A DNA stretch of 64,000 bases from Chinchilla lanigera (taxonomy: Eukaryota > Chordata > Mammalia > Rodentia > Chinchillidae). The stretch lies in contig NW_004955402.1 in assembly GCF_000276665.1 (NCBI RefSeq), positions 3,530,802 to 3,594,801 of the forward strand, read 5' to 3'. The notes under the pieces were generated by a model that did no database searches, was not told the origin of the DNA, and was given only the letters and a program-made list of their open reading frames with translations. Each line of letters opens with the position of its first letter. Position 1 is the stretch's first letter. The translations under genes and the position numbers were made by a program. Of this stretch, positions 1 to 11,565 are shown in pieces.

Positions 1-268
1 CAGCACTGGAGCCAGGAAGTGATGTACAAGGTAAGGAGCAGAGCTCCCCTGAAAAGAACCATACCCAGCCTCAGCGACAGTGAGGACCCAAGCTCCTCCA
101 ACAATAACAGTCGAGTTCCTATCAGGAGAATCAGCAGCACACCATCTTCCTTTCCAATTCTCCTTTTATGCTGTTGGCAACTGTCCTCAGGTGGGCCTCC
201 CACACCCAGCACCACGCTGATTCAGTTCAGCTGGGTGTCACAGTTGACCATTACTTAATCCACCACAG
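1..268 (+). repeat. Copy A of an unclassified dispersed repeat
   Basis: This stretch matches the reverse complement of part of 59945-60480. Shared blocks include 'ctggagccaggaag', 'cagagctccc', 'gacagtgagg' / 'aacagtgagg', 'cttttatgctg', 'cagcaccacgct' and 'ttcagctggg', in the same order. The copy is cut by the window start and ends near 'ccaccaca'. Compared with copy B it lacks a segment of a few hundred bases between 'cagcagcacacc' and 'cttttatgctg'. A short part of one frame stays alignable in both copies (residues LLCCWQ..S.GGP.T.STTL..FSW), so the source may once have been coding, but stops and frameshifts elsewhere make that uncertain. I do not recognise the family. Confidence 0.6.
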
Positions 269-664
269 AAGTCCATATGATCAATGATGAGGTAATTTTT
301 GTCTGTTCCTGACAATGTCTTAGCAATCTTTAGGCTTCAAGAACAAAGTTTTAAGCCCAGAACTTTAAATGACACTCAAGGAATATAAGCATTTTGAGCA
401 GTCCACATTAAAATATACACAGAGCTTATGTTCCTTTATTAAATGATGATAGAATAGGACTAAATACACAGCGTTTATTGAGTGTGTGCTATGTATATGC
501 GCTGCTCCAAGAAGTTCAGCTTTCTGGAGTCTGGGAATGCTCTGCTTTGGTATACCCACAGTGCCTCTGTGCACCTGGACTTTCGTTTTACTGAAGTATG
601 GTCGTCATAGATGGATGTAAGCAGTCAGAAACTCACATGGGAAATCGAGAAGTAACAGTTCCCA
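269..664. other. Unique sequence; faint MIR-like trace
   Basis: No gene is visible. The part around 466-500 ('tttattgagtgtgtgctatg') resembles the 3' part of MIR on the minus strand but is too short to be sure. Confidence 0.4.
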
Positions 665-815
665 TGTACTGTGCACTTCCTCTGTGTGAACTGCTTTACA
701 TACATGTTCTCAGTCCCTCAAACTAACCTTGAGGATTAAACACTTTTCCCCAATATCTAGCTGCAAAAATTGTGGTCAAGCGAGGCTCAATAATTTGGGC
801 TGCGGTGCTCAAATC
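665..815 (-). mobile_element. MIR SINE, minus strand (old)
   Basis: The order 'actgtgcacttcc', 'ctgctttacatacatg', 'ctcagtccctcaaac', 'ttgaggatt', 'ttttccccaat', 'gcgaggctcaataa' follows the reverse complement of the MIR core and 3' part (transition from the Ser/Thr-like head to the 'ctcatttaatcctcac' region). It is strongly diverged, as expected for a repeat older than placental radiation. An L2 remnant is the main alternative. Confidence 0.5.
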
Positions 816-1238
816 AGATGAGACAACCAAGCTTAATGGTTCTTCACGTCTACAGCACAGTCTCTGCCAAACTCAAGAAATCACACAAAAAAGCAAATAG
901 GGTAGCAAAAATACCTACACATGACCAAAGGACTTAGGATGTGGTAAAGATCCAATGTAGTTAGTATGAAACAAAAGCTTTGGGAGGAAGTCGTCCTCTT
1001 CCTGCTCTTCCTCCTAATTTCAAAGATGTGGAGTTCTCGGCCACTGTACTGTCTGCAGTCCCTGAAACCTTGCCTGTGCTGCAGGGTTCTGGAAATCTCT
1101 CCCAACTGTTACTGAAGCTGTTCCTTATTTCTCCTTGTGCCTAAATCCCCAGTGTCTATTTTTCTGTACAATTCAGGATTCAGAGAGAACTCAGAACTGC
1201 CCCTGTCCATCTGTGACCTCCAATCCATGAAAATGTTT
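816..1238. other. Unique sequence, nothing recognised
   Basis: No repeat or gene signal. Short open frames are present on the minus strand only and have no start or splice context of note. Confidence 0.4.
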
Positions 1239-1329
1239 TAGTAAAATAACCTTTAATTTCATAGATGCAAGGTAGGGCTCATCTGCCAGACATCTGCTCG
1301 AGCCATCCAATGAGGTTAATATTGATGCT
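1239..1329 (+). repeat. Direct repeat, copy 1 of 2 (91 bp)
   Basis: It aligns without gaps to 2193-2283 (spacing 954 bp). I counted 7 mismatches by hand, so about 92% identity. The shared core runs from 'tagt.aaataaccttt' to 'atattgatgct'. Flanks on both sides are unrelated. It could be a local duplication or two copies of an unknown short repeat. Confidence 0.85.
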
Positions 1330-2192
1330 TCACGCTGTAGCTCTGGGGACCAAGGCCAAGCAAGAGGAAAAATTCTCCAAGGAATCCAGAGTGTCCTCTC
1401 ACAGAATATTCTTTATTACTAAATTAATTTTTTATATTTAAATTACTACTGTTAGGGAAAATATCATAAATAAGTTATTTATAAATAACACTGAAGGTTT
1501 TTTTTTTCCACATTAGTGACTTCTTACAATTTAAAGGGAATGTCTAATTTTATTTAATACTTCATTACTTGAAGGCTTATAACAACTTTTAATAAACTCC
1601 AGACTCCTTATACATAAACAGATTAATATAAGTCTCTTCATCCTTTTCCTTATTAATCACCGGTCCCTGCAAGGACGGTTCTAAACCACTTTCCCAAGGT
1701 TTTCATCAATTTTACTTATGAATAAAATGACTAAATGCTTCAGATATCAGCTTAAACAGGGGGAAAGTTCTAACTTAATTTCAATGGAAAACTACTTTCT
1801 GCTGTATAAATTAGCCTGTGTCATTTCAGTGTCTCTCAGCCAAGAAAACACATAGGTAAATTAAGCCCAGGACTAGAAAACGGTGGTTCTACCAATCTCC
1901 TCTTGGAGTTTTCTTGAAATGCACATTCAGTACCTCTCTGCTAGTGCCTTAGAATTCACTCACTCCACCATGGTAAAATTATGTCCCCGGCTTTCCATAC
2001 GTCAGCTAAGAGAAACGGTTAAGCTTAGCACAAAACAGCCATGCTGTGACCAAGTCTCCAACATCACCACGTCCTGAGGGTCATCACCAGACCAGCAACA
2101 GTGGCTGAGGGAGGCTTCCATTCTCTGGTCCCATGGTCACCAAAACAAAACTGTCTCCCTGATGAATCTCAGAGGTACAGACAGACCTGGCC
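1330..2192. other. AT-rich unique sequence between the direct repeats
   Basis: The part 1410-1760 is very AT-rich with many short T and A runs. No gene, SINE or LINE is recognised. An open frame of 64 codons at 1883-2077 has nothing to support it. Confidence 0.4.
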
Positions 2193-2283
2193 TAGTGAAA
2201 TAACCTTTAATTTCATAGATGCAAAGTAGGGCTCATCTGCCAGACATCTGCTCAAGTCATTCAATGCGGTTCATATTGATGCT
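2193..2283 (+). repeat. Direct repeat, copy 2 of 2 (91 bp)
   Basis: Gap-free partner of 1239-1329, same orientation, about 92% identical. Differences are 5 transitions and 2 transversions. Confidence 0.85.
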
Positions 2284-2350
2284 GGTGGTGGCTCAATTTA
2301 TTCAGTTTGACAATCATGTCAAAGCCATACGTTCAGTAGAAGCTACAGTC

Positions 2351-2547
2351 TGTGGTCGGCACTGGAGATTGAACCTAGGGCTTTTGGAATGAGCTCCATA
2401 GCCAGACCTTAAAAAAAATGTTGTTTTCAATTTTGAGACAGGGTCTCAGTAAGTAGCTAAGCTGCCCAGGCTGGGCTCGGATTTGTAATCCTCTTGGCTT
2501 AGCCTCCCAGTGCTGGGATGGCAGCCATGTGCCACCATGTCCGGCTC
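2351..2547 (-). mobile_element. B1-dID composite SINE, minus strand
   Basis: Read on the minus strand, a B1 unit ('gagccggacatggtgg', 'cccagcactgggaggct', 'gagaccctgtctcaaa') is followed by an A-rich linker and a shortened ID-like unit ('ggttcaatctccagtgcc'). B1 followed by a deleted ID is the layout of the B1-dID family of several non-murid rodents. The copy is old: many substitutions and no clear target-site duplication. Two further composites lie at 15410 and 23008. Confidence 0.8.
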
Positions 2548-3047
2548 AGCAGAAACTATTCTGAATTTCTTTTGCTAGGCCAGTGGTATGCAGTGCAATC
2601 TTTCTCAGGATGCTGGCCAGTCGTGAGATCACGGGGAGAAATGAACGAAGCTCTCCAGTGCTGAGTCACTAAATGGTGACATCTGGTAGGTGGCGTGGGC
2701 TTGATGCCATTTAGATGTCCAGTATCTCCAACTTACAATGGGGCCATGGGGACAAAACACCATCCTAAGTTGCGGGGTATCTGCATTTCTCTTTCCACCA
2801 CTTGGGGCCCTTTTCTGCTGTGTCTGCTCAGACTTGATATGGATATGGGGGGTTAGTGCCAAGGCACAGCCATGAGTCCAACAAACAGGGTTAGGGATGG
2901 AGGCCACTTGGACTCAGATTCCAAAAGCTTCTCCACTTGTCAAAAGCTTGACAGAGGATCAGAATCAATACACAGCTCAGGTGACACAGGCCACTGCAGA
3001 AGGAGTACTGTCATTGTCTCTTGCCAGGTCCAAAGTCAAAGCTAAGA
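2548..3047. other. Unique sequence, nothing recognised
   Basis: No repeat is recognised. Two overlapping open frames on opposite strands near 2629-3124 are judged chance, as neither has a domain or splice signals. Confidence 0.35.
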
Positions 3048-3152
3048 GGGCTGGGGAAATGGCTACTGAAAAACCAGGCATCAGCTGTGTGTGTAGCTCT
3101 GTGGTCCCTAGCATGCACGCTTGAGGCTCTGGGGTCAATCCCAAAATAAAGC
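3048..3152 (+). mobile_element. Degenerate ID-like SINE, plus strand
   Basis: 'gggctggggaaatggct' resembles the ID start, followed by 'agctctgtggtccctagcatg', 'ctctggggtcaatccc' and an A-rich tail. A stretch of about 30 bases between the head and the A-box region is extra or scrambled, so this is a rearranged or very old copy. Confidence 0.45.
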
Positions 3153-4877
3153 AAAATGGTAATAACAGCAGAGCCCAGACTCATCCAAGATCATAATAGA
3201 ATCTTGTCTGCTACCATGTACCTGTGATAGCAGTTTCCTCTAATGGTACTACTGATAGGCTAAGTCCAAGGACTAAGGAAATCTCACAATTCTTTAAATG
3301 TGTCCTAAGCATTCTTCATTTTTTCTTTTCTTCTGCCATCCTGCAGAATTTGGTTGTGAACCAGCTATAGATTTATGATTGCATTTTACAATGAAATTTA
3401 CATGTTTCTGTGGACCCACAGCCACGGATGTGCTGCTACCCAGGTATGAGCAACTCCACGGGGACATCTACCCTAGGGGAATATACTGATGATCACTGAA
3501 GATAGAAAGGCAGCCCATCCTTGCAGAAATGAATCACACTCCGGGAAATCACAGCAACTTCCTAAGTGGGAACATGTGGTTTCTGTAGGCCAGAGGCAAC
3601 TCACACTGTGTTCCCAAGAGAACACAAACACTACCAAAAAGGAAGAAAAAACCCAAACCCTTGCCATTCCATTAGTACCACTTTATGTGTACAATACCTA
3701 CATCTCTCAGAGTTAGATAGCAGGGCAATCAATCACCTTCACAAGAGCGCCAATTAAAGGGTATTTGGTCTCTTTCCCACACTCCCAAAGGCTCTGCTGA
3801 GGGTGGAAGCGGTTTCCAAGGCCATTCCTCTTCACACCCAGCCACACTAGCACAGCACCTTCCCTCGAGTGACAGCCTGGTGTGGCATGGTGGGACCTCC
3901 TGATGAGGGCTGGAACGGCTCCCCGGAGGGCGGTGTGGGTGGGGCGCTGGAGTTCTCCTGCCTCCCACAGCCTTTCTCCTGTGTTCCCTCTCTGCCAGTC
4001 TGAGGAGAGTTTGCAGGCGAGCAGTGTGAGAGCTGTGTCCTGACCTGGGGGACCTTGAGCTCAGCCCTCGCCTCTAGCACTTTCCTCTCCTATCTCATCA
4101 GCCGGCCTGGCTCCTTCGACTTTCTCCGAATAAGGGCAGGAGCTGACTGATAGGATCAATTTCCATTGCGGGTTCAATTCACAGCTCATTTCTCTGGAAC
4201 TCTGCACTTTACCTCCTATTACTTCCACAGTGCTTTTTCAGGAACTCAATTTCAGAACCTGGGAGAGATATTTGGGTGTAATTTTAGGATCCTGTCATTG
4301 ATAATCAAAAACACAGATTACAAGCAATACTCCTGCTAACAGGCTTCTCCCTTCTGCCTCTTCCTGAGCCACACTGCGGTCTGCTCCAGTAAGGGGAATC
4401 ACCCCCAGTGCCAGGAGGGCCCTTCAGCATTGCCAGCTTTGGCAGCTGAGCTCGCAAAAGAGGGCAACAAAATAATAAAGCAATCGCTGCATGGACCGTG
4501 CTATTCAGTTAAATAGGAGCCAAGACCCAATTAGCTAACGTGACACTGTCCTCGCCAAAGACTCAGTCTTCCTGAGCATAACAGCCCCAGGTACACCGTG
4601 TGGTTTGCAAGTGACATGGCTGCAATTTTGGAATTAGTGCTTTGAAAACTGTATAAAGCAATTTTGTCAGTTAAGCTGAAAATTCTGAAAGAGACTGGCT
4701 TTAATTCAGACACCCTACAATTCAGACACCTTAGGTATATCGTACCTGAGAAGTGACAGCATGGATGAAAACTAAAAATTGTATCATTTGAATAATCTCA
4801 AGAGTGCATTTCATAGATATTACAACAATACTTTCTCATGGTTTATCATAATTGGAATCAAGAAATACCCTTGAGTA
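3153..4877. other. Unique sequence, 1.7 kb
   Basis: Nothing is recognised. The part 3770-4080 is GC-richer and carries overlapping minus-strand open frames of 77-79 codons. They look compositional: Ser/Pro/Arg-rich, with no motif. Confidence 0.4.
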
Positions 4878-5022
4878 GGGTGTGGTGACGCATGCCTGTA
4901 ATACCAGCACTCAGGAGGCTGAGGCAGGAGGATCCTTGCGAGTTCACAACCAGCCTGGGCTACAAAGTGAGCTCAAGGCCAGCCTGAACTGCATAAAAAG
5001 ACCCTGTCTCAAAAAAAAAAAG
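4878..5022 (+). mobile_element. B1 SINE, plus strand
   Basis: Complete B1: 'gggtgtggtgacgcatgcc', 'ggaggctgaggcaggagga', then the internal quasi-duplication ('ccagcctgggctacaaagtg' / 'ccagcctgaactgcat') and 'agaccctgtctc' with an 11-A tail. A 12-bp near-perfect target-site duplication, 'aaatacccttga' / 'aaatatccttga', flanks it at 4863-4874 and just after the tail. The copy is relatively well preserved. The element derives from 7SL RNA and is transcribed by RNA polymerase III. Confidence 0.9.
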
Positions 5023-5040
5023 ACCAAAAAATATCCTTGA

Positions 5041-5979
5041 AAATAATGTTTTTCTTAAATATATCAAACAATCCCATACAAAAGATAATTTCATTTCCTA
5101 AAAAACAAGCTGAATGTCAAAAAATTACTAATTTAAGAGATGAGAAAACAGACTTCTGGAATAAAGTGATGAAAGTGAAGCAATGCCAAAGCCTACATAA
5201 AACTGAACATCCTGCTTTATTTCCAGGCTTGGGACGGACAGGCTCACAATGACTGTCCTGTTTTCCAAGGGCTGATTTGAACTGGGGTCTAACCTATAAA
5301 GATAGGTAACCCACCATGCCACACTGCTGGGGATGGGGCTACCCAGGTGTCAATTCTATCTATCATTTCAATTTCAATCACATTAGAAAGCTGGAAATAC
5401 TATTCGTACTCTAATGCAGGTGTAAAGGATCGCCTGCTGTGACAAACTGAAGGAGACCCACCCTGGGGCAGACCACGGATGTGCGCAGCTGCGGGCCGAG
5501 GGCTGGACAATCTGAACAGAGGCCCGGCCTGCAGGTGCTCTGTGCGGGTGTAAATTTGTACTTCTTTGCTTGGTTTGTACATTTAAAAACAAAGCAGAAG
5601 ACCATCCCGCAGACCCTGGGCTGTTCACCCCAGTGGCTGCTCACCCCAGTGGCTGCTCCCAGGATACCTTCATCAAGTCCTTCAGAGTTAAAAACTATTT
5701 AAAGAATTTAAAGTTTATATTTCTAAGTAAAGAGTTTGATGGGTGGAGGTTGGAAACAAAAGGAGGTAGAAATTTATTACTGCCACTTTCCAAATAAAAA
5801 AATGGTCCTCGTGAGGTTCTCAGTGACAAGGGCATTTGGCATATTTTTTGTCAGAGCTGAGTAATGGTATAAGGCTACGGGTCCTACAATGATAGAATGA
5901 TATTTTTTTCTTTTAAATACAACATATTCTTTGGGGTTGGCGATTAAGATTTTTTAGAATCTTAAATAAGAACAACTTT
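5041..5979. other. Unique sequence with a small tandem repeat
   Basis: No gene. A 16-bp unit 'caccccagtggctgct' is repeated twice in tandem at about 5626-5658. Overlapping open frames at 5383-5797 run on both strands and are unsupported. Confidence 0.4.
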
Positions 5980-6190
5980 GAAACACACTGCAAGGTACAA
6001 AGCAAAGCCATGACCCATGTACCCATGAACATCAAATGTTATCATGTGTCATGCTCCGGACCATTTTTTAATTAAAGAAGTATTACAGACATAAATTCCA
6101 CCCACCTTCCTGCTTGCTGTTGTAAGGTTACTATATATCATTCCCAGATGAAGTCTGTACTTTGAACAAATATATCTGGATTCTTAAAAA
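5980..6190. mobile_element. Possible old L1M fragment
   Basis: 'catgacccatgtacccatga' followed by 'attacagacataaattcc' resembles the 'cccatgtacccatcac...cagacatcat' run found in some L1M untranslated regions. The match is weak and orientation is not settled. Confidence 0.3.
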
Positions 6191-7398
6191 TATACACCAG
6201 TGTCACTGTTCCTCAGGGTTGAAGGTTTCGTCCAGCAGAGCCAGTTGAAAGCACTGTCCCTGTGACTGGTGTGGAAGACTCCACTCAGTGAGTGAACATA
6301 AGCTACTCATCAGGTTCCCTATTGTGCTGAGGTGGCTGAGTCCGCTCTGCCAGTGTGATCAGCAGCGCTACAACTGACATCCATGTAGGGAAGTCCCCAA
6401 GGCCATGGGCCCCCTGGGAGGACATAAGAAGTGGCACTGTTGGCTTACAGTCTACACATCTCCAAGGGTACCAGATAAACTCCAACTCTTCTCCAAAAGG
6501 AAAACAATGTTCAATGTCCAATTTTCTCCAGACATAATGGATTTCCAGACTATGTGCTCATATCACATGGCAGATCTTGAATAACTAGTACTAGTTCAAG
6601 TTAAATAAAAATAAAGTCTAAGATGAGACCTTTTTATGAATTGCTCTATTCACTAGAAATAGCCCTGAAATAGAAAGTTACAATGCACAGAACTATTATT
6701 TTCTTGGCTACAGCATCTCTTATCTGACATATATATATGTTAAAAATCTCTCCCCTGATAATAACTATTCATTATATCATTATGTCTGTACAAAAGCAAA
6801 ATAAAATATTCAAACTCATAAAATAATGAATTAGATTAATAAATTGATGGATGATACATTCTTAAGATGAATGTGAAGGTATCTGATAGGTATGAAATAC
6901 CGTATCATTTACTATGAAGGAGTCTTCCACTTCAAAAAAGCTGGATCTAACATGAAATAACTTCCTATTAATATATATGTTGTATATGTCCGGTGACATC
7001 TTACACTGTGTCCCTCAACAAATTAAGTGTAGATTGATACTATCATTGTGTAATTCAGCTCTATAGTCAGAGATAAGTAACCCTTGGGCCAGGGGAAAAG
7101 CAAGGGGAACTAAACCTGATGGCTCTAGGCTAACTACATGCAATTATCATTGGCTACAGTGTCCTGGGTTGGTACTGTCCCTGGGTCCCAGCAGGCACAC
7201 GAATCTTCTAGCAACAAAATGATCTTAAACTAGGTTCTCTGTTTCCAAAGATAAAACTAAAATAAATGGAAAATAAATGGAAGATCATGGTGATCATCCC
7301 TCCAACCATCCCGGAACAAACTACCATGAGTAAGACAGCACACCTAAATTGTGAGATACAGAAGATAAAATTTGAGTAAGACTTCCAGATTGAAAAAG
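6191..7398. other. Unique, AT-rich sequence
   Basis: No gene or clear repeat. The part 6590-7080 is AT-rich with short palindromic TATA runs. Some of 7290-7800 could be upstream L1 sequence belonging to the L1 that is clear from about 8340, but I cannot support it. Confidence 0.35.
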
Positions 7399-7442
7399 TA
7401 TAATCACAAAAATATAATCACAAAAAATATAATCACAAAAAT
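7399..7442 (+). repeat. Short tandem repeat (about 15-bp unit x3)
   Basis: Three copies of 'tataatcacaaaaa' with one- or two-base length differences in the A run. Confidence 0.85.
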
Positions 7443-7615
7443 GACCACGCAATAGGTCACAATGAAAGCAAATGTATGAATTTTAAAACCAATTAGTGTA
7501 ATTTTCAGAAATGCACAAATTGTTGAGAAAAAAGAAACTCAGATTAAGAAAAATTAATAACAAGAAGATAGATCACAGAAAATTATATAAAAAGCAGCAG
7601 AGAAATAGAAATAGG

Positions 7616-7646
7616 AACACACACCACACGCACACACACGCACGCG

Positions 7647-7672
<26 letters not shown>
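7616..7672 (+). repeat. (CA)n microsatellite
   Basis: Imperfect at the left ('caccacacgcacacac', 'cgcacgcgcac') and then a pure CA run of about 14 units. Alternating purine-pyrimidine DNA, likely length-polymorphic. Confidence 0.95.
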
Positions 7673-7677
<5 letters not shown>

Positions 7678-8339
7678 ATGAACGCGGGGACAGAAGGAGA
7701 GGGCTTACTATGTGTAACTCACATCCCAGAATCAGAAGAGAGACCACAGAGTCATCACATAATGTCCAGAAATTTAAAAACACATCAAACAACACATAAA
7801 AAGTATAACATCGGTTAAAAAAAGGAAAAACTAAAATTAAGTCTGTATTTAGACACAGTATGGTGAATCTATGGAACTAACATCAAAAAGACCTTAGAAC
7901 GAGCCCACCGCTCAGCGGGAAGGACTCACTAAGACTCGGGCAAGCATAGGTGGAGAGAGCAAGTTCCAAGTGCCAAGAGCGGGCACAGCCTGGCTCAGAA
8001 GCTGATCTACCAGAACTATCTCCCCGGATGGAGAGGGAATAAAGACTGCAGGACTTGGCCCCGGGCGGCTCCCCAAGGCTCATCTGCGCCAAGGAGAAAG
8101 ATGTTATTCATAGAAAGGTCTGAGACGTCAGGGGCAATGGGACCAAAGAAGCATCTACATTTGCGACTGTCGAACAATGGCAATGTCTAATTTGAGAGGA
8201 TTTTAAAATAGCCATGCAGAGTTAAACTGCAGACAGCAAGAGCCAGAAGCGGGAGGGCAGGGCTTGGTGCTCAGATGTATATTCTGAGTTAATTACGGGT
8301 GGAAAAGGGCAAGAATGGGAGTGGCACAGGAAAAGAGGA
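7673..8339. other. Unclassified sequence before the L1
   Basis: The part 7890-8090 is GC-richer than its surroundings and may be an insertion. No gene or known family is seen. Confidence 0.35.
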
Positions 8340-9227
8340 AAAACTAGCAAAGAAACAGGAAAGTGGTAGAAACAAGTTCCGATGTATCAGTAATGGCTCT
8401 GTATATCCATAAATGGAATCTTGCTGATGAAAAAAACCCAGACGCGAAATTTATATCCCACTGTGTTCTGTTAACAGGAATAAATTTAACACACATGTAC
8501 GCAAAAAGTTCAAAGTGAACAAAGGTAAAAAGATGACTGGCAAGTATTAACCCAAAGAAACATTGAATAATTGTACTAAGGGACAGAGACAATTGTTACA
8601 TCATGATAAAAGGATCCGTTCACCTACAATATCTAACAACTTCACACTTCCGTGCACTCTGTAAGAGAGCCTCAGAAAGTGTGACGATGACACTGGTAAT
8701 CTTAACATCAAAACGAAGCAAGGATGTGCGTGTGGGTCACATATTTCATTCATGATCATAGACATAAAAATTCAAAACAAAATATTCAAATCCAGCCTTC
8801 TACATAGGAAACCCTCTTACTTTGACATAACATTTAAAAAAATCTATGAATGCAATCCATCAAATTAACATGTTCAAGAAGAACAACATATAATCAATTG
8901 ATTCAGGAAGAACGTTTGTTAAAAAAAATCCATTAATAATAATAAAATTGTTAGCAAATTAAGAAAAAATGAAATTTTACAACCCTTATTAGCAAATATT
9001 GTTCTGTCAACAAGCTAACATACAGCATACTATGAGCACTCTCACCGTTTATGTACAACATTAGCTGGAAGGTTCTGCTCAACAAGAAGAAAAAAGTGAA
9101 GAATGAGAGAAGAAAAAACAAAGCTGTATACGCAGACCATGTGAACATTTCAGTGTACAGACGTACAAGTCAACAAATGCAGCAAATATTTATCAAGCTA
9201 GTTGAATATGAAATTAGTTTTGAATAT

Positions 9228-9295
9228 ACATATACGTATATATTATATATACATGTATATGTAACATGTATGTATATACATACACACACAGAAAT
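9228..9295. repeat. AT-rich palindromic microsatellite
   Basis: Runs such as 'tatacgtatatattatatat' and 'acatgtatatgtaacatgta' are partly self-complementary and could form a hairpin or cruciform. They end in a short CA run. Confidence 0.7.
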
Positions 9296-9572
9296 GCTAA
9301 TTTATCTTTTTCATTTACAATAGGACCAAGAAATATAAAGTACTACGTATAAATCTTACAAAGACCAACAACAGAATAGACAAATGTCTGGAACTTTATG
9401 GAAAGGCAGTAGTGAAGGTCAAAATAACTGAAGAGTGAAACGGCATGTTTTTGAATGGGAAGACACATTTGTAATGGTATCCATTTTCTCCAAGTTATTC
9501 CTTGAATCAGTGCAATTTCAATTAAAAATATGGAAAATTGAGGAACTGGATGAATTGATTAAAAAATAAATA

Positions 9573-9672
9573 GGGCTGGGGATGCTGCTTGGGGTGGAAC
9601 ACTTGCCCAGCATGCACAAAGTCCTGGGTTTTATTCACAGCACTGAACAACAAGCAGATAAACAACAAAATG
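9573..9672 (+). mobile_element. ID-like SINE, plus strand
   Basis: 'gggctggggatgctgcttgg', 'cacttgcccagcatgcaca' and 'tcctgggttttattcacagc' match the ID head, anticodon region and B-box region, with an A-rich tail to about 9672. The tRNA-like boxes are damaged, so it is unlikely to be transcribed. It is nested in the L1. Confidence 0.75.
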
Positions 9673-10500
9673 AAAATACACAGAAAGAAAGAGAATCAAA
9701 GGTTTCAAAATAGTCCTAACATTCTTGATGGAGAATGGGGTAGGAAAAATTTGCTCTATCAGAAAGAAAGTTACTAATTACTAAAATAATGGTACTGCTG
9801 AAATAATACTTATCAAGTAGAACAGAAGTAATGGTGTATGATAAAAGTAGCATTTCTGATTCAAGGGGAAAAGACAAAAGGTGCTAGAAAAGCTGTCCAT
9901 ATAAGACAAAAGTGGAAGCACATTCCCACCATAGACCATACACAAAGATCAATCCCTAGTGCACTGAATTCTAAATGTAAAAAACACAAATTAAAAAAAA
10001 TTCATATAAAAAATGGGGTATTATTTTTGTGATCTCAGGATAAATAAATATTTCTTAACTGACAAATGAAAAGCCCAGCTATCCTTTAAACGCTTGATGG
10101 TGGATACTAAGTACATTGAAATCACAAACTGTGTTTCTCAAAGTATTCCACAAAGAAGCCACTCTATTCTTGTAAGGAACAGAAAACCCACTGAAAAGAA
10201 GAAGGACAAAATATCCAAATAGGCATCTCAGAGGAAAACAAAAAGGACCCCAGAGTAGAGAGAGGATCCTAAAGGGCAGTGACTTAGCAAAGGAGGGACA
10301 CCAAGGTTATATAGAGAGTAGCTACAAAACCTAATATGGCAGAAGAGAAACTGGTAGATGTTAAGAACAGGAATTTCACAAAAATACAGGAAAAAGATGG
10401 TGAACATGATAATAGGGTCCAGCATACTATTAACATGGGAAATGTAGGTTAGGATCATTTTGTACTCATGAAACTGGAATACATTAACAATTATGGTGTG

Positions 10501-10930
10501 GTGTGCCAGCGGCAGGATGTGGATGTCCCTCCGTGCGGGTATGAACTGGTTCCCGCCCTGTGGACGGCTCCGCAGCACCGTCTTGGGAGGCTGGTGACAG
10601 AACCCTGTAGAACCTGGCAGCTCTACCTTAGCTCTGCATCCCAGAACTGTGCTCTCCTTCTCTGATGAGACCATAGCCTGGAACACTGTTCAGATAAAAG
10701 CTTTCCGGGCATCATTCCCTGAGTTGCAGGTTCACTGCTCCTCTAGTCAGTTCCCAGCGCTGCACCTGGAGAAGCTGAGGAAAAGGGAGTCTCACCCTGG
10801 CAGGAGGGTGCCGGGAATGCAGACACCCAGACCGCACCTTGCAGCCAGGCCCCTAGGTCACATGCTCCCGGTAGCTCTTGTTGTAAAGAAAGAGAACAGA
10901 AAAGGAAACATTTGACTGCATTTTAGGTCA
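10501..10930. other. GC-rich block interrupting the L1
   Basis: The L1 text stops after 'attaacaattatggtg' and resumes at about 10975. Between them lies sequence with several CpGs ('cctccgtgcggg', 'ggacggctccgcagcaccg') and a much higher GC content than the L1. I do not recognise it. It may be an inserted SINE or LTR piece, or pre-existing DNA if two separate L1 copies are involved. Confidence 0.45.
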
Positions 10931-10974
10931 AAAGGTGGGGATTGTATTGCATGATAACTGGGTCACAATGATAT

Positions 10975-11565
10975 ATTTCATGCTGTGTAGAAATGACTTG
11001 AAAAACACTTCCAGAGAAATTCACACCAGTGGGCACTAGGAGACATGTGCAGAAAGGTCTTCAGCAGCAGTGCTACTGTCCAGAAAACAAAAGAGAAAGG
11101 CCTAGAAACAACCCAATGGTCTCGTGGGCAGAAAACACATAAATATTCAGACAATGGCAAGTTATACTACAGTGAAAATGAATAAACCATTGCTATGGTG
11201 CAAGCAATATTAAACCTTAAAACACATAGTAATGAATAAAAAATACAAGTTACCATCAACTACTAAGATGTAACTTTATAAGGCTGAAAAACATGCAGAG
11301 GGAATTGTTTAACACATACATATATCATGGAACTACCTGAATAATAGAGTAGAAGAGCCAAAGAAAGTTTGCATAAGAAGTCAGGGTATTGATTACCTCT
11401 CTCCTGGAAGCAGACAGATAAAAAGGGAAAAAATCATGCAGTTCTATGAAAATATGGATAGTCTACTTTTAAATTGGACAGTCTGCTATTCTTAGGCTGC
11501 ACAATTTAAGTAGGTTACATATATATTATTTTGGTTGTATCAGTGATTATATAACAACTTCAAGG
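10975..11565 (+). mobile_element. L1M 3' end (ORF2 end and 3' UTR), plus strand
   Basis: 'ggagacatgtgcag', 'agaaacaacccaatgg', 'gaagtcagggtattgattac' and 'tctactttt...aattgg' follow the L1ME/L1M 3' region in order ('caccaggagacatgtac', 'aaacaacccaaatgtcc', 'gaagtcaggatagtggttac'). It is probably the continuation of the L1 at 8340-10500. Confidence 0.75.

Larger units (their letters stand above)
8340..10500 (+). mobile_element. L1 (old) ORF2 fossil, plus strand
   Basis: Order and wording follow L1 ORF2: the endonuclease-to-reverse-transcriptase part (8340-9150, e.g. 'gatgactggcaagtatt', 'gagcactctcaccg'), the region after the polymerase domain (9300-9560) and the C-terminal part with 'catagaccatacacaaagatc' (9920) and 'aggatcattttgtac' (10452). 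All frames are destroyed by stops and indels, so no reverse transcriptase is made. An ID element sits inside at 9573, and an AT-rich palindromic microsatellite lies at 9228-9295. The L1 resumes at about 10975. Confidence 0.75.

Noticed and set aside
10228..10686. 152-codon minus-strand open frame
   Set aside because: It is mostly antisense to L1 ORF2 sequence. Its hydrophobic look comes from the A-rich L1 sense strand.
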